60,000 bases of DNA from Symsagittifera roscoffensis (lineage: Eukaryota > Xenacoelomorpha > Acoela > Convolutidae). Under the pieces are notes generated by a model that did not search any database, was not told the origin of the DNA, and saw only the letters and a program-made list of their open reading frames with translations. The position numbers were made by a program, and so were the translations under genes. This document shows positions 1 through 10,370 of the stretch, one piece after another (the first letter of the stretch is position 1; each line of letters starts with the position of its first letter). The stretch is taken from contig NC_087070.1 in NCBI RefSeq assembly GCF_963678635.1, forward strand, positions 27,840,057-27,900,056, written 5' to 3'.

Positions 1-647
1 TGCTTTGTTTTATTCGTAATTTAAAATTTTTTTCCTGCTTAGGGGAATGTTGTGATTTACATCATGTTTTGCAATTACTGCAAAACATATTAGTTTATTT
101 AACTGGTCACTCTGACATGACCTTCATTGGCCATTCTCTCCGGCGGAGAGAATGATCTCTCATTGTTTTAATGTTTTAACTTACCGACTAATTCATCTTA
201 ATTCCATATTCTTTTTAATAGTTTTAATTTAGAATTAGCTACAACAAAGTAATATTTTATCAATGACAAAATTACTATCTTATAATTTTCAGACATGAAA
301 ATTGTATGATAAGCATTTTTTATCAAACATTTTTTATCATTTTTTTAATGACCAGAAAGCTTCAAAAGAGGCAATTAGACTAAAAATGTTCATTAAAAAT
401 TTTTAAAACACTTTTAAAATTTTGTATGAATTCTTCATATATGAAACTGCATGATAAGCATTTTTCTCCTATGGACGCCACCCCGGGCAGTTTTGAGTTA
501 TAAGTTTTTGATCAAAGCTTCAACAAAAACGACCATTATTTCGAATTTTTCGTTTTGTTTTCTTTATAATCTCCAAATAAAAAACCAGTGAAAAGGAATT
601 ACCAGCTACTTAATGTTGAAAGTGACAATATTTAAATGTTTGCGTAG
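1..647. other. Non-genic stretch, nothing recognised
   Basis: AT-rich sequence with no supportable coding region. A short motif around 'gtatgataagcattttt' near 305 recurs in diverged form near 449, so it is probably old repeat debris. No RNA gene or known element was seen. Confidence 0.5.
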
Positions 648-844
648 CAGTATTTAGACAAGGCGTATTCAGACTCGTCATTAAGCAGACAAATACTATT
701 TGTAAGCAAATCAGAACCGAGACAAGGAAAAATTTGAAAAAATATTTATTTCACAAACTTGCATCCCATGTCGATTAGGATTGGCTAAAACAGTGTTTTC
801 TTTTGCTCACTGACGAGTATGAAATAGCGGTTGTCTAAATACAG
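648..844. repeat. Short inverted-repeat element (MITE-like)
   Basis: The left end (from 648, cagtatttagacaa) and the right end (reverse complement, ending 844) match imperfectly over about 45 bases, including the cactgacgag/ctcgtcattaag block. This gives a foldback element of about 197 bases with no coding capacity. The CAGT start resembles Tc1/mariner-type ends, but a clean TA duplication is not visible, so the superfamily is a guess. Confidence 0.5.
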
Positions 845-902
845 ACCGTAATTCCATTTAAATATATCATAATTTGCGTTTTACGCTTTTGCGCTTAAAG
901 TT

Positions 903-1060
903 AATTTGCCGCGTACGCTTAGAGTTAATTTGCCGCTAACCTTTTTGTTAAGATGAAATGCATTCCGCGTTCATTTGAGTTAATTTTCCCCGTACGCTTA
1001 GATTTATTTTGCTGCTTGCCTTTTTATTAAGATGAAATTCATTCCGCGTTCATTATCCCA
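903..1060. repeat. Two-copy tandem repeat, period about 84 bases
   Basis: Two adjacent diverged units each read approximately cgtacgcttaga, then ttaatttgccgct, then aagatgaaat and cattccgcgttcat. A partial third unit precedes them at about 870. No coding content. Confidence 0.6.
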
Positions 1061-1338
1061 ATTTTTACAAACCTGCAATTTTTTATCCCTTCATACAAAC
1101 AAAGAACAATCGCAGTTGAAATATCTGTTATAATGGGCACCAAGCCAATGTTTTTATTTTGATGGAGTCTTTTTTCCAAAAACGGCCAATTAAAAAGTCG
1201 CAAAAGTTCCCGGAGAAGAAATAACTACGCCAGCTTAAATATTACGTTTAGCTTATTAGATTTTTTTTTGTAGTTAGAGGAACGACGGCGAGAAATTAAA
1301 TACAACAACAACAAAACTGCATGTATCAGGACAATCCT

Positions 1339-1765
1339 TCAATGTTCCGACTCTTCTTTTGAAAAAGAAATTTTGTAAAACCTCCTTTGACCGAGTGCAA
1401 CACCCCATACTTCTACAACTGTTATACTATTAGAACCGAAACTACGGAGCACGCAGCACCTATTTGAATTGCAACAACTTTGTCCTACCCAAAACAACAT
1501 ACAGCTTAGACGTCTATCGATCAAACCGAAAGCTTTTGATTAAAATATCAAAAATTTAGTAAGCTCCGGATAGATGCAACCCGTTCGGAGTTCATATATA
1601 ATATGGCTTTTTTTGACAACCCCACTGATTCAAATTCTCTTTTTTCACTGTTGCTTAACGTGTTAGTCTGGCTAAAGGCTCGATGTTACGACGTAAAATA
1701 TGAAGAACAAATCTGTTAATAGTAACTTTTTTGATCACCATGTCGATTTTCATTCTATAACTGGT
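1339..1765. repeat. Dispersed repeat R1, copy 1 (MITE-A-like tail)
   Basis: Clearly homologous, in the same orientation, to 5826-6315. Shared blocks include the stretch around 'actgttatactattagaacc' and 'agatgcaacccgttcggag'. The last part (gctcgatgttacgac, aatatgaagaacaaatctg) also matches the interior of the MITE-A family seen at 6695-6919. The repeat is therefore either a longer relative of that family or an unrelated repeat carrying a MITE-A relic. No conserved open frame. Confidence 0.7.
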
Positions 1766-3764
1766 GAGACAAAGACAAGAAACAATTAAAAAATTTAAAA
1801 ATAACCTCTGAAAAGGTCGATTAAATAAATGCACAGTTAAAGTAATACTTTCTACGTCTCAATGTTTCTGAGAACAAAGTTTCAATCAAGATTTCCCACT
1901 TATTTTCCATGAGCATAGAAAAAAGGTAGTATTATAGAAAATTTAAGTATCAATGTTGATCCTACATTTACTAAGAAAGTAGGATACATTTCTTAATCTA
2001 AAAATCTTCTTATTAACTTCTTGGAAAATTTTTTTCTCGCTCAAAATAAATCTGGCAGATAGAATAGAAAATTTGCAGATGATTTTAGCTCTCATTTAAA
2101 GGATATTCTCTCAATTCTGCAAGGGTTGAAGAAAAGAATCAGGAAATGGCATTTAAATAGTGTTTCCCTCCCCATAGAGAATAGCAGGTTACTGTTGTTC
2201 TCCCATAAGATTGTTTTTTTTTACCTGTTCTTCATTTGGTCAGCCAGTGCTGCATCTAACATTGCACTTGAAGCTAGTGGCTCGAACAGCAATTGGCGAA
2301 GGAAGCAAGCCACTGAGATCCCAGCCACAGAAGTAATTTGATTTCCTCCTCGGAAGTATTCGAGAAGCTTGCTTGCATGAGACATCCTACCCCAATATCA
2401 TCTCAACGTCGAAGTAATTGTAGACATTAGGTTTAACTGGCTGCAGATGCGGAACCAACTCTCAAACTGTTTTTGACAAACGGCGTAACGCTGAACGTTA
2501 AATCATAGCCATTGAGTTCGGCAAACACGTTCACTTTGACCTGTTGATTGGGAGCAGATTATGTCGAATTGAAGCCGTTCACCAGAATATCTAAATTCAA
2601 CTCAATTGCTGTGCGAGGCTTGCCGAAACCCATGAGTGCGTTCAAATTGAAACTTGAAAAGCGTCGTCATGGCGTTTTGTAGATTTAAAGTTATGTGTTT
2701 TTGGATTGACGGAGACAATTTGCAGCAATAATAAAAACCAATGACAGTGATGAACGAAAGGGTTACTTGAATGGTGCCCAAATAGAGGTTGTTTTTTTTT
2801 CTGAAATTGTCATGAAAGAGGAATAAAAATTATGACAAAATTAACTTAAAAAAAATTTATCCGAGGTTTTTTTAAGGTTACACTGAGGTTTACGTTCGGT
2901 ATTATCTAAGCTAACAGTTAGGGTTTATCGGTTAAACTGCACGGTGTTACTGTAAATCAGTAGTAGTAACAATCGCGATGGTTTTTTGCCGAACAACGGG
3001 CTAGCAAAGCAAATCTTAAAAAATCAAACCACTGGAGAAAACCAAAGAATATACTCACTCAAGAAAATAGCTCGGTTGACAGTTTCAATGGTTTCTGCTT
3101 TGCCCTGCATTCAAGCAAAAAAAAACCTTTTAGAAAAATTTACAAAAGTTGGTACAACATCATTTTGAGAAATAGTTTGTTAAATTTTTTTTTCACAAAA
3201 CTTTTGGGTTGGTAGTTTTGGGTCAGCTTAATAGCTTTTGGTTTTTAGCAATTCTTTTTTTTTAAAGAGCTTAAGATACTTGTTGGATCTTACACAATTT
3301 TTCTGGTCATTTGAAGAAAATATCTGTACTGGATGTAGAAACCTAGCCAACTCGTTTGAGCAATTCGTGCCCAGCCGTCGCCTAAATGAACAGCTGCTGG
3401 AAATAGTAAATCTGCCTTCCACCCGGTAAGGTTTTCTCAATAACTCACGTTTCTTGATTTTCAAATAGTCAACAACAATATCGGTTTAACGAAAAATTCC
3501 AAGAAAAAACTTAACATAGCTTCAAAATGGTATCAGGTAAGTTTTTTTTTGTACCGAAGCAGTTAAAAGAAGTCATAGTTATTTTTTTCTCATGTTGGCG
3601 TGCCTGATAAAATTTGGCTATTTCATCGGTTCGGCTAAATTGACCGTCAACTAGCTGATGTTTTCTTTTGTATGGGCCCTTGTGGGCTTGGCTAGAGGGT
3701 CATTCGCTTTTCATATGTTGTTTTTTCCCAAGCCGTTGCACCAAATGTTCTGCTAAAACAAAAC
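1766..3764. other. Non-genic stretch, nothing recognised
   Basis: Only short, unrelated open frames, none with recognisable domains. Several homopolymer T runs. No repeat structure, RNA gene or element ends could be supported by eye. Confidence 0.45.
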
Positions 3765-5310
3765 AAAATCGGTTTCTTAATCCAGGATTTATAGCTCAAA
3801 GTATTGCAAAAACAATTGTGGGGTCGATCATGCGTTGATTTGGATAATTGTGACTGTTCCCAGGAAATCATAATCACTTTACGCTGATGAATAAATAAAT
3901 ACTGACTTTTGAACCGATTACAAAATTATCAGTTTATGTTCCATCAAGAACAAGCTATTCTCGAAAACCATTCTCAAATGAAACGACTTTGTCGAGAATC
4001 GAATCCACGCCTAACTCCCACCAACGCTTTTTGTGTATGCTAGGCTGTACAGTTTGTTTTAATAAGCAAATGTACTGTCTTTATACTAGCTTTCATCTTG
4101 CCTTTTTCTAACGTATAATTTGTCAATTTCATGCTATGTAGAAATAAAATCGCACATTTTCAAATAAGGAAAATTTAGAAAAAAGCCTATTATGCAATGG
4201 CAATAGAAGAAAATAGTAAAACAAGCATTTTTTTCAATCAACTTTTCTTTCATAAATCAATTTAAATTGGTTTAAAACAATGGTTAATGGCTTTCTTGGC
4301 TACATGAGAGCAACTTTGGCCTCCACAACACAACATCATAATTTTTACAAATTTTTATGTATTAAAACAGTATGATATACAATTTTTCCATAGAAAAAAA
4401 AACAGTTTTGAGTTGAAATATTTTTAATCTTATTTTTGATTGCAACTTAGATTCTGTACTGAGATAAACTTTTTTTGAAAAACATCTTTGCAAATATTCT
4501 TATTGCATCTATAAAACATTCCGTCAACGATTTCTGAATCCAGGATTTTTTTCTCGAAATATTGCAAAAACATTGTGCGTAGCAAGCAAAAACGTGGGGT
4601 CGATCATGCCTTGCTTTGAGTAATTGAATTGTGATTGTTCCCAGCAAATCGTTATCACATTACGCAGATGAATTAAGAAATCCTGAACTTCGAACCGATT
4701 ACAAAATTATCAGTACTATCAAGAACATGCGATTCTCGAAAGCCATTCTCAAATGAAACGACTTAGGTGAGAATCGAACCCACGCCTAACTCCCCGGAAC
4801 GCTTTATGGGTATGCTAGGCTGTAAAGGTTGTTATGACAAGCAATTATACTGTCTTTATACTAGCTTTCTTATGCGAAGTATACACTTGCCTTTGTTCTA
4901 ACGTATAATTTGTCAATTTAATGCCATGTAGAACTGAAATAAAATCGTACATTTTCAAATACGGAAATAATTAAAAAAGTTTTTTATGCAATGGCCATCG
5001 AAGAAAATTTTAAATCAAGCATTTTTTCAATCGATTTTTTGTTCAAAAATCAATTTAAATTGGTTTAAAACATTTGATGGTTTTCTTGGCTACATGAGAG
5101 CAACTTTGGCATCCACAATACAACAGCATATTTTTTATACAATTTCATGTATAAAAACTGTATGATATACAACTTCTCCATAGAAAAAATAAAGTTTCGA
5201 GGGAAAATTTTTTCATCCTCTTTTTGGTTGCATTTCGATTCTGTACAGAGATAAACGTTTTATGAAAAAATTTTGCGAATATTTTTATTTTATCTGTAAA
5301 ACTTTTCAGA
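3765..5310. repeat. Diverged tandem duplication, period about 765 bases
   Basis: Copy 1 (about 3765-4525) and copy 2 (about 4530-5310) align along their whole length. Shared blocks are 'aatccaggattt', 'gtggggtcgatcatgc', 'gaaccgattacaaaattatc', 'cgcctaactccc', 'tgctaggctgta', 'tggcatgtag'-like and 'ggctacatgagagcaacttt'. Each copy contains, on the - strand, a tRNA-like B-box block (ggattcgattctc at about 3997 and 4767), so the unit may include a SINE. No coding content. Confidence 0.7.
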
Positions 5311-5825
5311 TAAAGATTTTTCTTCACAAAGTCCAAAAAACAACAGCGAGTGTGGTTTTAAACACTTTTATCCGATATTTTCATATGCTAAGATAAACTT
5401 ATTTTTGTAAAAACAAAAGCAGGCCTCTTTTCTCAACCACCAGAATTTTCAAAGTAAAAACTTTCTAGTTATTAACAAAAATTTTGCGTTTTTGTTAGAT
5501 AAAACTCTTAGTGAAAATGATAACATTAACTGATATTGGTAATATCACCATATGCAGATTTTTCGAGTGATAACTTCCACTTACACTCTAGGTTTTTTTA
5601 ATGGTGAAAATCTTTAGTTATCGTTTTGCTCGGATAAAAAAAAAACAAATTTCGACAGTTTTTACATAATGATATAATTTCATAGAGTATGAAACAAATG
5701 CTTCTCATACAATTCAGGTAAGAAACTGCTTTTGTTTTTTTACACAATTTCTGCAATAAAAATTTCTGCTTTTTTCTTCACTTGGCTTTTTGTTACTTTT
5801 ATTGTCTAATGAAATTGTTCTACAA
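5311..5825. other. Non-genic stretch, nothing recognised
   Basis: AT-rich sequence between two repeats. No supportable gene, RNA or element terminus seen. Confidence 0.45.
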
Positions 5826-6315
5826 CCCTCTTTTTTCAAAAAAAGAAATTGTATGAAAACAGCGCATAACCGCCTCTGACCGAGGCAAACACCCTATATG
5901 TCCACAACTGTTATACTATTAGAACCGAAACTACGGAGCGCGCAGCATCTATTTGAAAACCAGCAACTTTGTACTACCGAAAACAACATACAGCTTAGAC
6001 GTATATCAATCAAACCGAAAAATTTTGATTAAAATATCAAAAATTTAGTAGCCACGGATAGATGCAACCCGTTCGGAGTTCCATTTATATTATGGCTTGT
6101 TTCGACAATTCCCCCATTCAAATTCTCTTCTTTCTTCACAGTTTTGTTAAAGTGTTATTATGGCTAAATGCTCGATGCTCGATGTTAGGACGTACAATAT
6201 GAAGAACAAATCTGTTAACAGTAGCTATTTTGATCACCATGTCGATTTTCATTAAACAATGACAAGGTTAAATTGGTTTTGCAAGATTGAATTTCAAATT
6301 AGTGGGGGGGGGGGG
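5826..6315. repeat. Dispersed repeat R1, copy 2, ending in a G run
   Basis: Second copy of the repeat at 1339-1765. Here the MITE-A-like tail continues through 'acaatgacaaggttaaat' to a run of 13 G (about 6303-6315). This is the position where MITE-A elements have their G-run subterminal sequence; the terminal GGAAAAGAGCC motif is missing. This supports an old MITE-A insertion forming the right part of the repeat. Confidence 0.65.
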
Positions 6316-6694
6316 AGTGGGCATTTATATGCTTTTAGCTTTTACTCTGAATGCAAATCAATCGGAATCCAAAACTCAAGCCAAGATTTATTGTTGAAAA
6401 ATTGATTAGTTTTACTTATCAGATTATTATTAGGCTAAATAAAGTTAAATTTATCCCACAATCATGTTGCTTTTGCAGTAATTTTTTAGATCTATTGAGA
6501 CCAGGGAACCAGAGTAGGATTAAGATCAGTATAAGATGAGAAGTTACACGAACCTATTCAGTCAAAAATAGATGCGACAAAGACGTTGTTGCCCAATTCG
6601 AAACTACTCAAGAGATAACCGATACATCTCATCTAATTATGATGTACTCAATCGGAACCAAACAAGTACTATATATTGACACATTCGGGTATTT

Positions 6695-6919
6695 GGCTCT
6701 TTTCCAGTTCCCCCCCCCCCCCCTTTCAAAATACCGAGTATTATGTTTGTTTTACGTGTTATTACGGCTAAATGCGTGATGTTACGCTGTAAAGTATGAA
6801 GAACAAATCTGTTCAGAATTGTCGATTTGTTCACCACGCCAAATTTCATTGCATTATGACAACGTTAAATAGACTTTTTAAAATTGAAATTCAAAGGGGG
6901 GGGGAACTGGAAAAGAGCC
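6695..6919. mobile_element. MITE-A element, complete, 8-bp TSD
   Basis: A 225-base element with inverted termini GGCTCTTTTCCAGTTCCCC / GGGGAACTGGAAAAGAGCC, extended by C/G runs. It is flanked by a perfect 8-base duplication gggtattt (6687-6694 and 6920-6927). The interior has no coding capacity. An 8-base duplication fits hAT, P or Merlin-type transposases; the GGC terminus is not the usual hAT CAG, so the superfamily is left open. Confidence 0.9.
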
Positions 6920-6988
6920 GGGTATTTTTCTCTGCGGGTTAAATGAAAAGGAGTATTTCTTTCAAAAATTTTGTCAGCCGCAAATTTC

Positions 6989-7192
6989 GGCTTTTTTTCC
7001 AATTCCCCCCCCCCCCCACCTGCAATTTTTTATAATTAAAATTACTGATCACATTGTCCTATTGTCATGAAAATTGACATGCTGATAAATTAAGCCATGA
7101 CAAACATATTTAGTCTTCATAATCAACCTTGTAAAACTACTCGTTAGACCATAAAATTGATGCTTGTGTGAGGTGGGGGGGGGGGGGGGCTC
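6989..7192. mobile_element. MITE-B element, right terminus degraded
   Basis: Starts GGCTTTTTTTCC, has the MITE-B interior (acctgcaattttttata, gacatgctgataaattaa, ccatgacaaacatattta) and reaches the gtgtgaggtgggggg subterminal block. The terminal ggaaaaagagcc is lost after a long G run. The interior aligns with the complete copy at 7315-7518. Confidence 0.7.
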
Positions 7193-7314
7193 TTTTTTTT
7201 CGTTTTCAATCCGATCATAAGTTTTTAGAACGAGTAGTTTTCAGGCAGTGAGTAGTTTTTAAAGGTTAAGTATGAGGAGGACTAAATCTGTTTGCCAAGC
7301 CCAATGTACTCCGC

Positions 7315-7518
7315 GGCTCTTTTTCCTTCCCCCCCCCCCACCTGCAATTTTTTACAAGTGAAGTTACTGGTCACATTGTCCGATCTTTATCAAAATTGAC
7401 ATGCGGACTAATTAAGCTGTAACAAACATATCTGGTCTTCATAATTAACCTTGTAAAGCCACTTGTTACCCCGTAAAATTGGTGGTCGTGTGAGGTGGGG
7501 GGAAAAGGAAAAAGAGCC
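7315..7518. mobile_element. MITE-B element, complete, 8-bp TSD
   Basis: A 204-base element with inverted termini GGCTCTTTTTCCTTCCCCC / GGGGAAAAGGAAAAAGAGCC. It is flanked by a perfect 8-base duplication tactccgc (7307-7314, 7519-7526). The interior differs from MITE-A, but the outermost bases GGCTCTTTT are shared, suggesting mobilisation by the same transposase. Non-coding. Confidence 0.9.
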
Positions 7519-7645
7519 TACTCCGCATGTGAGTTTTCATGAGAATTGGGCTATTTAACAATCGCCATACTGAAAAAGTTTTGCAGATGGTGGGGGAAGG
7601 AAAAAGCAAGAGAGCAGCAAAAAAATTGGCTAATTTTCTTCGCCT

Positions 7646-7735
7646 CACCTGCAACTTTTTACGAGTAAATACAGGTTCACATTGCCGGATTGTCACAAAA
7701 GACGGCATGCAGACAAATTGAGCCATGACAAATTT
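7646..7735. mobile_element. MITE-B interior fragment
   Basis: The block cacctgcaactttttacga ... gacggcatgcagacaaatt ... ccatgacaaa aligns with the MITE-B left half, without intact termini. A ggtgggggaaggaaaaag block just left (about 7588) looks like a decayed terminus in the opposite sense. Confidence 0.5.
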
Positions 7736-8204
7736 TTGAGCCATGACTATTGTAGTTTTCATATTTGTAGATGGAAGTGTCATTTTAACAAGTGTGGTCC
7801 ATGAACCACCACGTGCTTTTTTTATCCTTTTCTAGGTTATCGTTCTGCAAACAAGAAAAAAGCTGCTGTTTATTATTCTTTAGTTGAGAAGTATTGAGAG
7901 TTGTAAAAAGTTCGGATAGACAAAAGTTATACAGCAAAAGCCAATTTGATGGCAATCTTTTTGATCTGCGAGTCTGAACGTAGTTAGTTAGTCTTAAACT
8001 GCTCGTTTTGATCGTTTTCACGCCGGAAAAATAAATTCTTTGCTCATCTCTAAAAATCGTGTCAAAGAATCTAATTAATCTAGGTTCTTTTCCCGTGTCC
8101 AACCCCCGTCGTAAAATTACAAAATAAAGATGTTCAAAAATGGTTCGCACGGCATTTTGCATGTAAGAAACGTAAAATGATGTTACATGAAAATAAGTGA
8201 TTTC

Positions 8205-8426
8205 GGCTCTTTTTCGTTTCCCCACACTTGCAAATTTTTAGAGGTAAAAATTTTGTTGACATTGTTCGGTTGTTATGGAAATTAACATACGGACTAATTA
8301 GGCCATGACAAACATATTTGGTCAACATAAGTAGCCTTGTAAAATGACTCATTACACCATAACATGGATGCTTGTGTGAGGTGGGGGGGGGGGGGGGGGA
8401 GTGTTTAGTGTTTAAGAAAAAGAACC
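8205..8426. mobile_element. MITE-B element, 8-bp TSD
   Basis: A 222-base copy starting GGCTCTTTTTCGTTTCCCC and ending AAGAAAAAGAACC, flanked by a perfect gtgatttc duplication (8197-8204, 8427-8434). It contains a run of 17 G near 8383-8399, the longest homopolymer in this cluster. Interior matches other B copies. Confidence 0.85.
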
Positions 8427-8565
8427 GTGATTTCAATATGGACAGTTTAGGACACCCAAGTTTGCCGATGTCGCCAACACTTTGGTATGTAATATCAAAT
8501 CGAAACCTATCTTCCAGCTAAAAACTAATTGTGGCTCTTTTTCACCACCCCACCTTTCAAATTTT

Positions 8566-8754
8566 GGCTCTTTTCCAGGCCCCCCTTTTTTTGGAAATTT
8601 AAAATTTGAAAACTTATTCATGTAAAGAACGTATAGGCGTGAATAGGTGAACAAATTTTGACAACATTTCTCGCATGCAAAATGCCGTGTGAACAATTTT
8701 TGAACAGCTTTATTTTGATTTTTTACGAGGGGGGTGGGAAACTGGAAAAAAGCC
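8566..8754. mobile_element. MITE-C element (same termini, different interior)
   Basis: Begins GGCTCTTTTCCAGGCCCCCC and ends GGGAAACTGGAAAAAAGCC, but the interior (aatttgaacagctt-type blocks, cgcatgcaaaatgccgtgtg) matches neither A nor B. Related interiors occur in fragments at about 8081-8190 and 10250-10370. Flanks caaatttt/aaaattat agree at 6 of 8 positions. A second GGCTCTTTTTCACC start at 8533 lies just outside it and may be a truncated B copy. Confidence 0.65.
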
Positions 8755-9106
8755 AAAATTATCTGTTTTTGAAAACTACTTTAACAATTGTGATAAGATT
8801 TTTTCATCATATCGTTCATTGTATCATCACGCATGTATTGATAATTACATGTAAAACAACTAAATTATTTCTATTGAGAACAGAACACCTTAGAGTGAAG
8901 AACAGGTGTCAAAAGAAACCCATGAATGAATGAACGAATGAAAGAACTATAAAAACAGAAAAATTGAAAGATAGGGGGAAGCGGAAAAGAGTCCTAATTT
9001 TCCACGTTTCGATAATCAGTAAGCGTGGGGCATGAATTCCATCTGAAAAAAATGCTTTATGCTTTAAAATGTCAATTGCTTTTTTACTTTTTTAAATTTT
9101 TTTGTC

Positions 9107-9302
9107 GGCTCTTTTTCATCTCCCCACCTCACATAAGCGTCAATTTTATGGTGTAACGAGAGGTTTTACAAGGTTAACCATGAAGACCAAATATGTTTGT
9201 CATGGTCTATTTAGTTGGCATGCCAATTTTCGTAACATTCAGAAAAGGTGAACAAAATTTCACTAGTAAATTTTGCACGTGGGGGGAAAAGGAAAAAGAG
9301 CC
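9107..9302. mobile_element. MITE-B element in inverted orientation, near-perfect TSD
   Basis: A 196-base copy whose interior is the reverse complement of the 7315 copy (cacctcacataagcg at left, cacgtggggggaaaaggaa at right). It is bounded by GGCTCTTTTTC / GGAAAAAGAGCC with flanks tttttgtc/attttgtc (7 of 8 identical). Confidence 0.85.
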
Positions 9303-9621
9303 ATTTTGTCCGCCCCCGAACTTTTTGCTGCTTATTTTTTTGTTCGTAAAATTAAGTTCAAAGACAATTGAGAAGATGAAGAAACGACGAAGCAGTTCTT
9401 TCAGAGAGAGTTTGCTCCAGAACAACTCAGTCAGGGCAGGTCAGAATTTTGATTAAAATGATTGCCGAAAGCCAGGATTTTTGCAAAAAATTCGAAAGAA
9501 GTTTTCGAAATGATAAAATGGCCCTTGAAAAAGAATAAATAAACATTTCAAGTGCCAAATGAATATATTTTCAAAATGCAATTGTATGTCAGATACTAAT
9601 GAAATTAAGTTTGAAATTAGT

Positions 9622-10145
9622 CAGGGCGGATCTAGGGGGAGGGGGGCGGCTTTTTGTTGACTTTTTTTGTCGACCTTTTTTTTAGGTCGACCAAATTTTT
9701 TCGACCTTTTTTAGGTCAAGCAATTGATTTTTCGGCTCTTTTTCCTTCCCCCCCCCCACCTCACACGAGCTTCAATATATTAATGTAACCAGTGGTTTTA
9801 CGAGGTTGAGTATGAAGACCACGACAAACATATTTATGTTTGTCGTGGCCTTATTAGTCCGTATGTAAATTCTCACTACAATCAGACAACGTGGTCCACA
9901 AATTTACATGTAGAAACTTGCAGGTGGGGGAAAAAGGAAAAAGAGCCGATTTTTCGAGCTCTCCCAGAGCACAAAAAAAGTCCCTGTTTTGGCCTAATTT
10001 TCTGGGATTAGGCAAAATTTTGAAAAAATGGCCAAAAAATGCGGTTTTAAGCAGTTTTTGGAAAATGTTTACCAAAAAGTCGCAATTTTTTTTGGCGCGC
10101 TTCCCCCTCAAAAGCAGTATAAATTGGCGCCGAAGGCCCCTTTAG
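9622..10145. mobile_element. hAT-type MITE relic interrupted by other MITEs
   Basis: Left end CAGGGCGGATCTAGG is the hAT-type terminus also seen at 52755 and 53883. The interior (gtcgacctttttt, then after an insertion cccagagcac, ggcgcgcttccccct, ggcgccgaaggc) matches those copies in reverse. It is split by the MITE-B at 9734-9947, and its right end is cut off where a MITE-A begins at 10146. Confidence 0.7.
9734..9947. mobile_element. MITE-B nested in hAT MITE, perfect TSD
   Basis: A 214-base element bounded by GGCTCTTTTTCCTTCCCCC / GGGAAAAAGGAAAAAGAGCC with a perfect duplication gatttttc (9726-9733, 9948-9955). Because the duplicated target lies inside the hAT relic, this copy inserted later than the hAT MITE. 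Confidence 0.9.
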
Positions 10146-10370
10146 GGCTCTTTTCCAGTTTACGCTTGTATTACGAGCTTTCTGCTTGTTTTACGTGCTA
10201 TTACGGCTAAATGCGTGATGTTACGCTGAAAAGTATAAAGAGCAAATCTGGGTTCTTTTCCAATTTCCCGCACCCCTTGTTAAATTACAAAAAAAGCTGT
10301 CAAAAAATTGAACATACGGCAATTTGCATGTTAGAAATGTTGTAGAAATTTGTTCACCAGTTCACGCTGA
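10146..10370. mobile_element. MITE-A fragment followed by MITE-C fragment
   Basis: GGCTCTTTTCCAGTTTACGC at 10146 is a MITE-A terminus; its interior (tgctattacggctaaatgc, gatgttacgctgaaaag) runs to about 10250. From there gggttcttttccaatttccc and the blocks gttaaattacaaaaaaagctg and aatttgcatgttagaaa match the MITE-C type. Neither has a second terminus here. Confidence 0.55.

Noticed and set aside
7785-9456. Several open frames of 85-146 codons in the MITE cluster
   Set aside because: They run through MITE termini and G/C runs and overlap on both strands, so they are artefacts of repeat composition.
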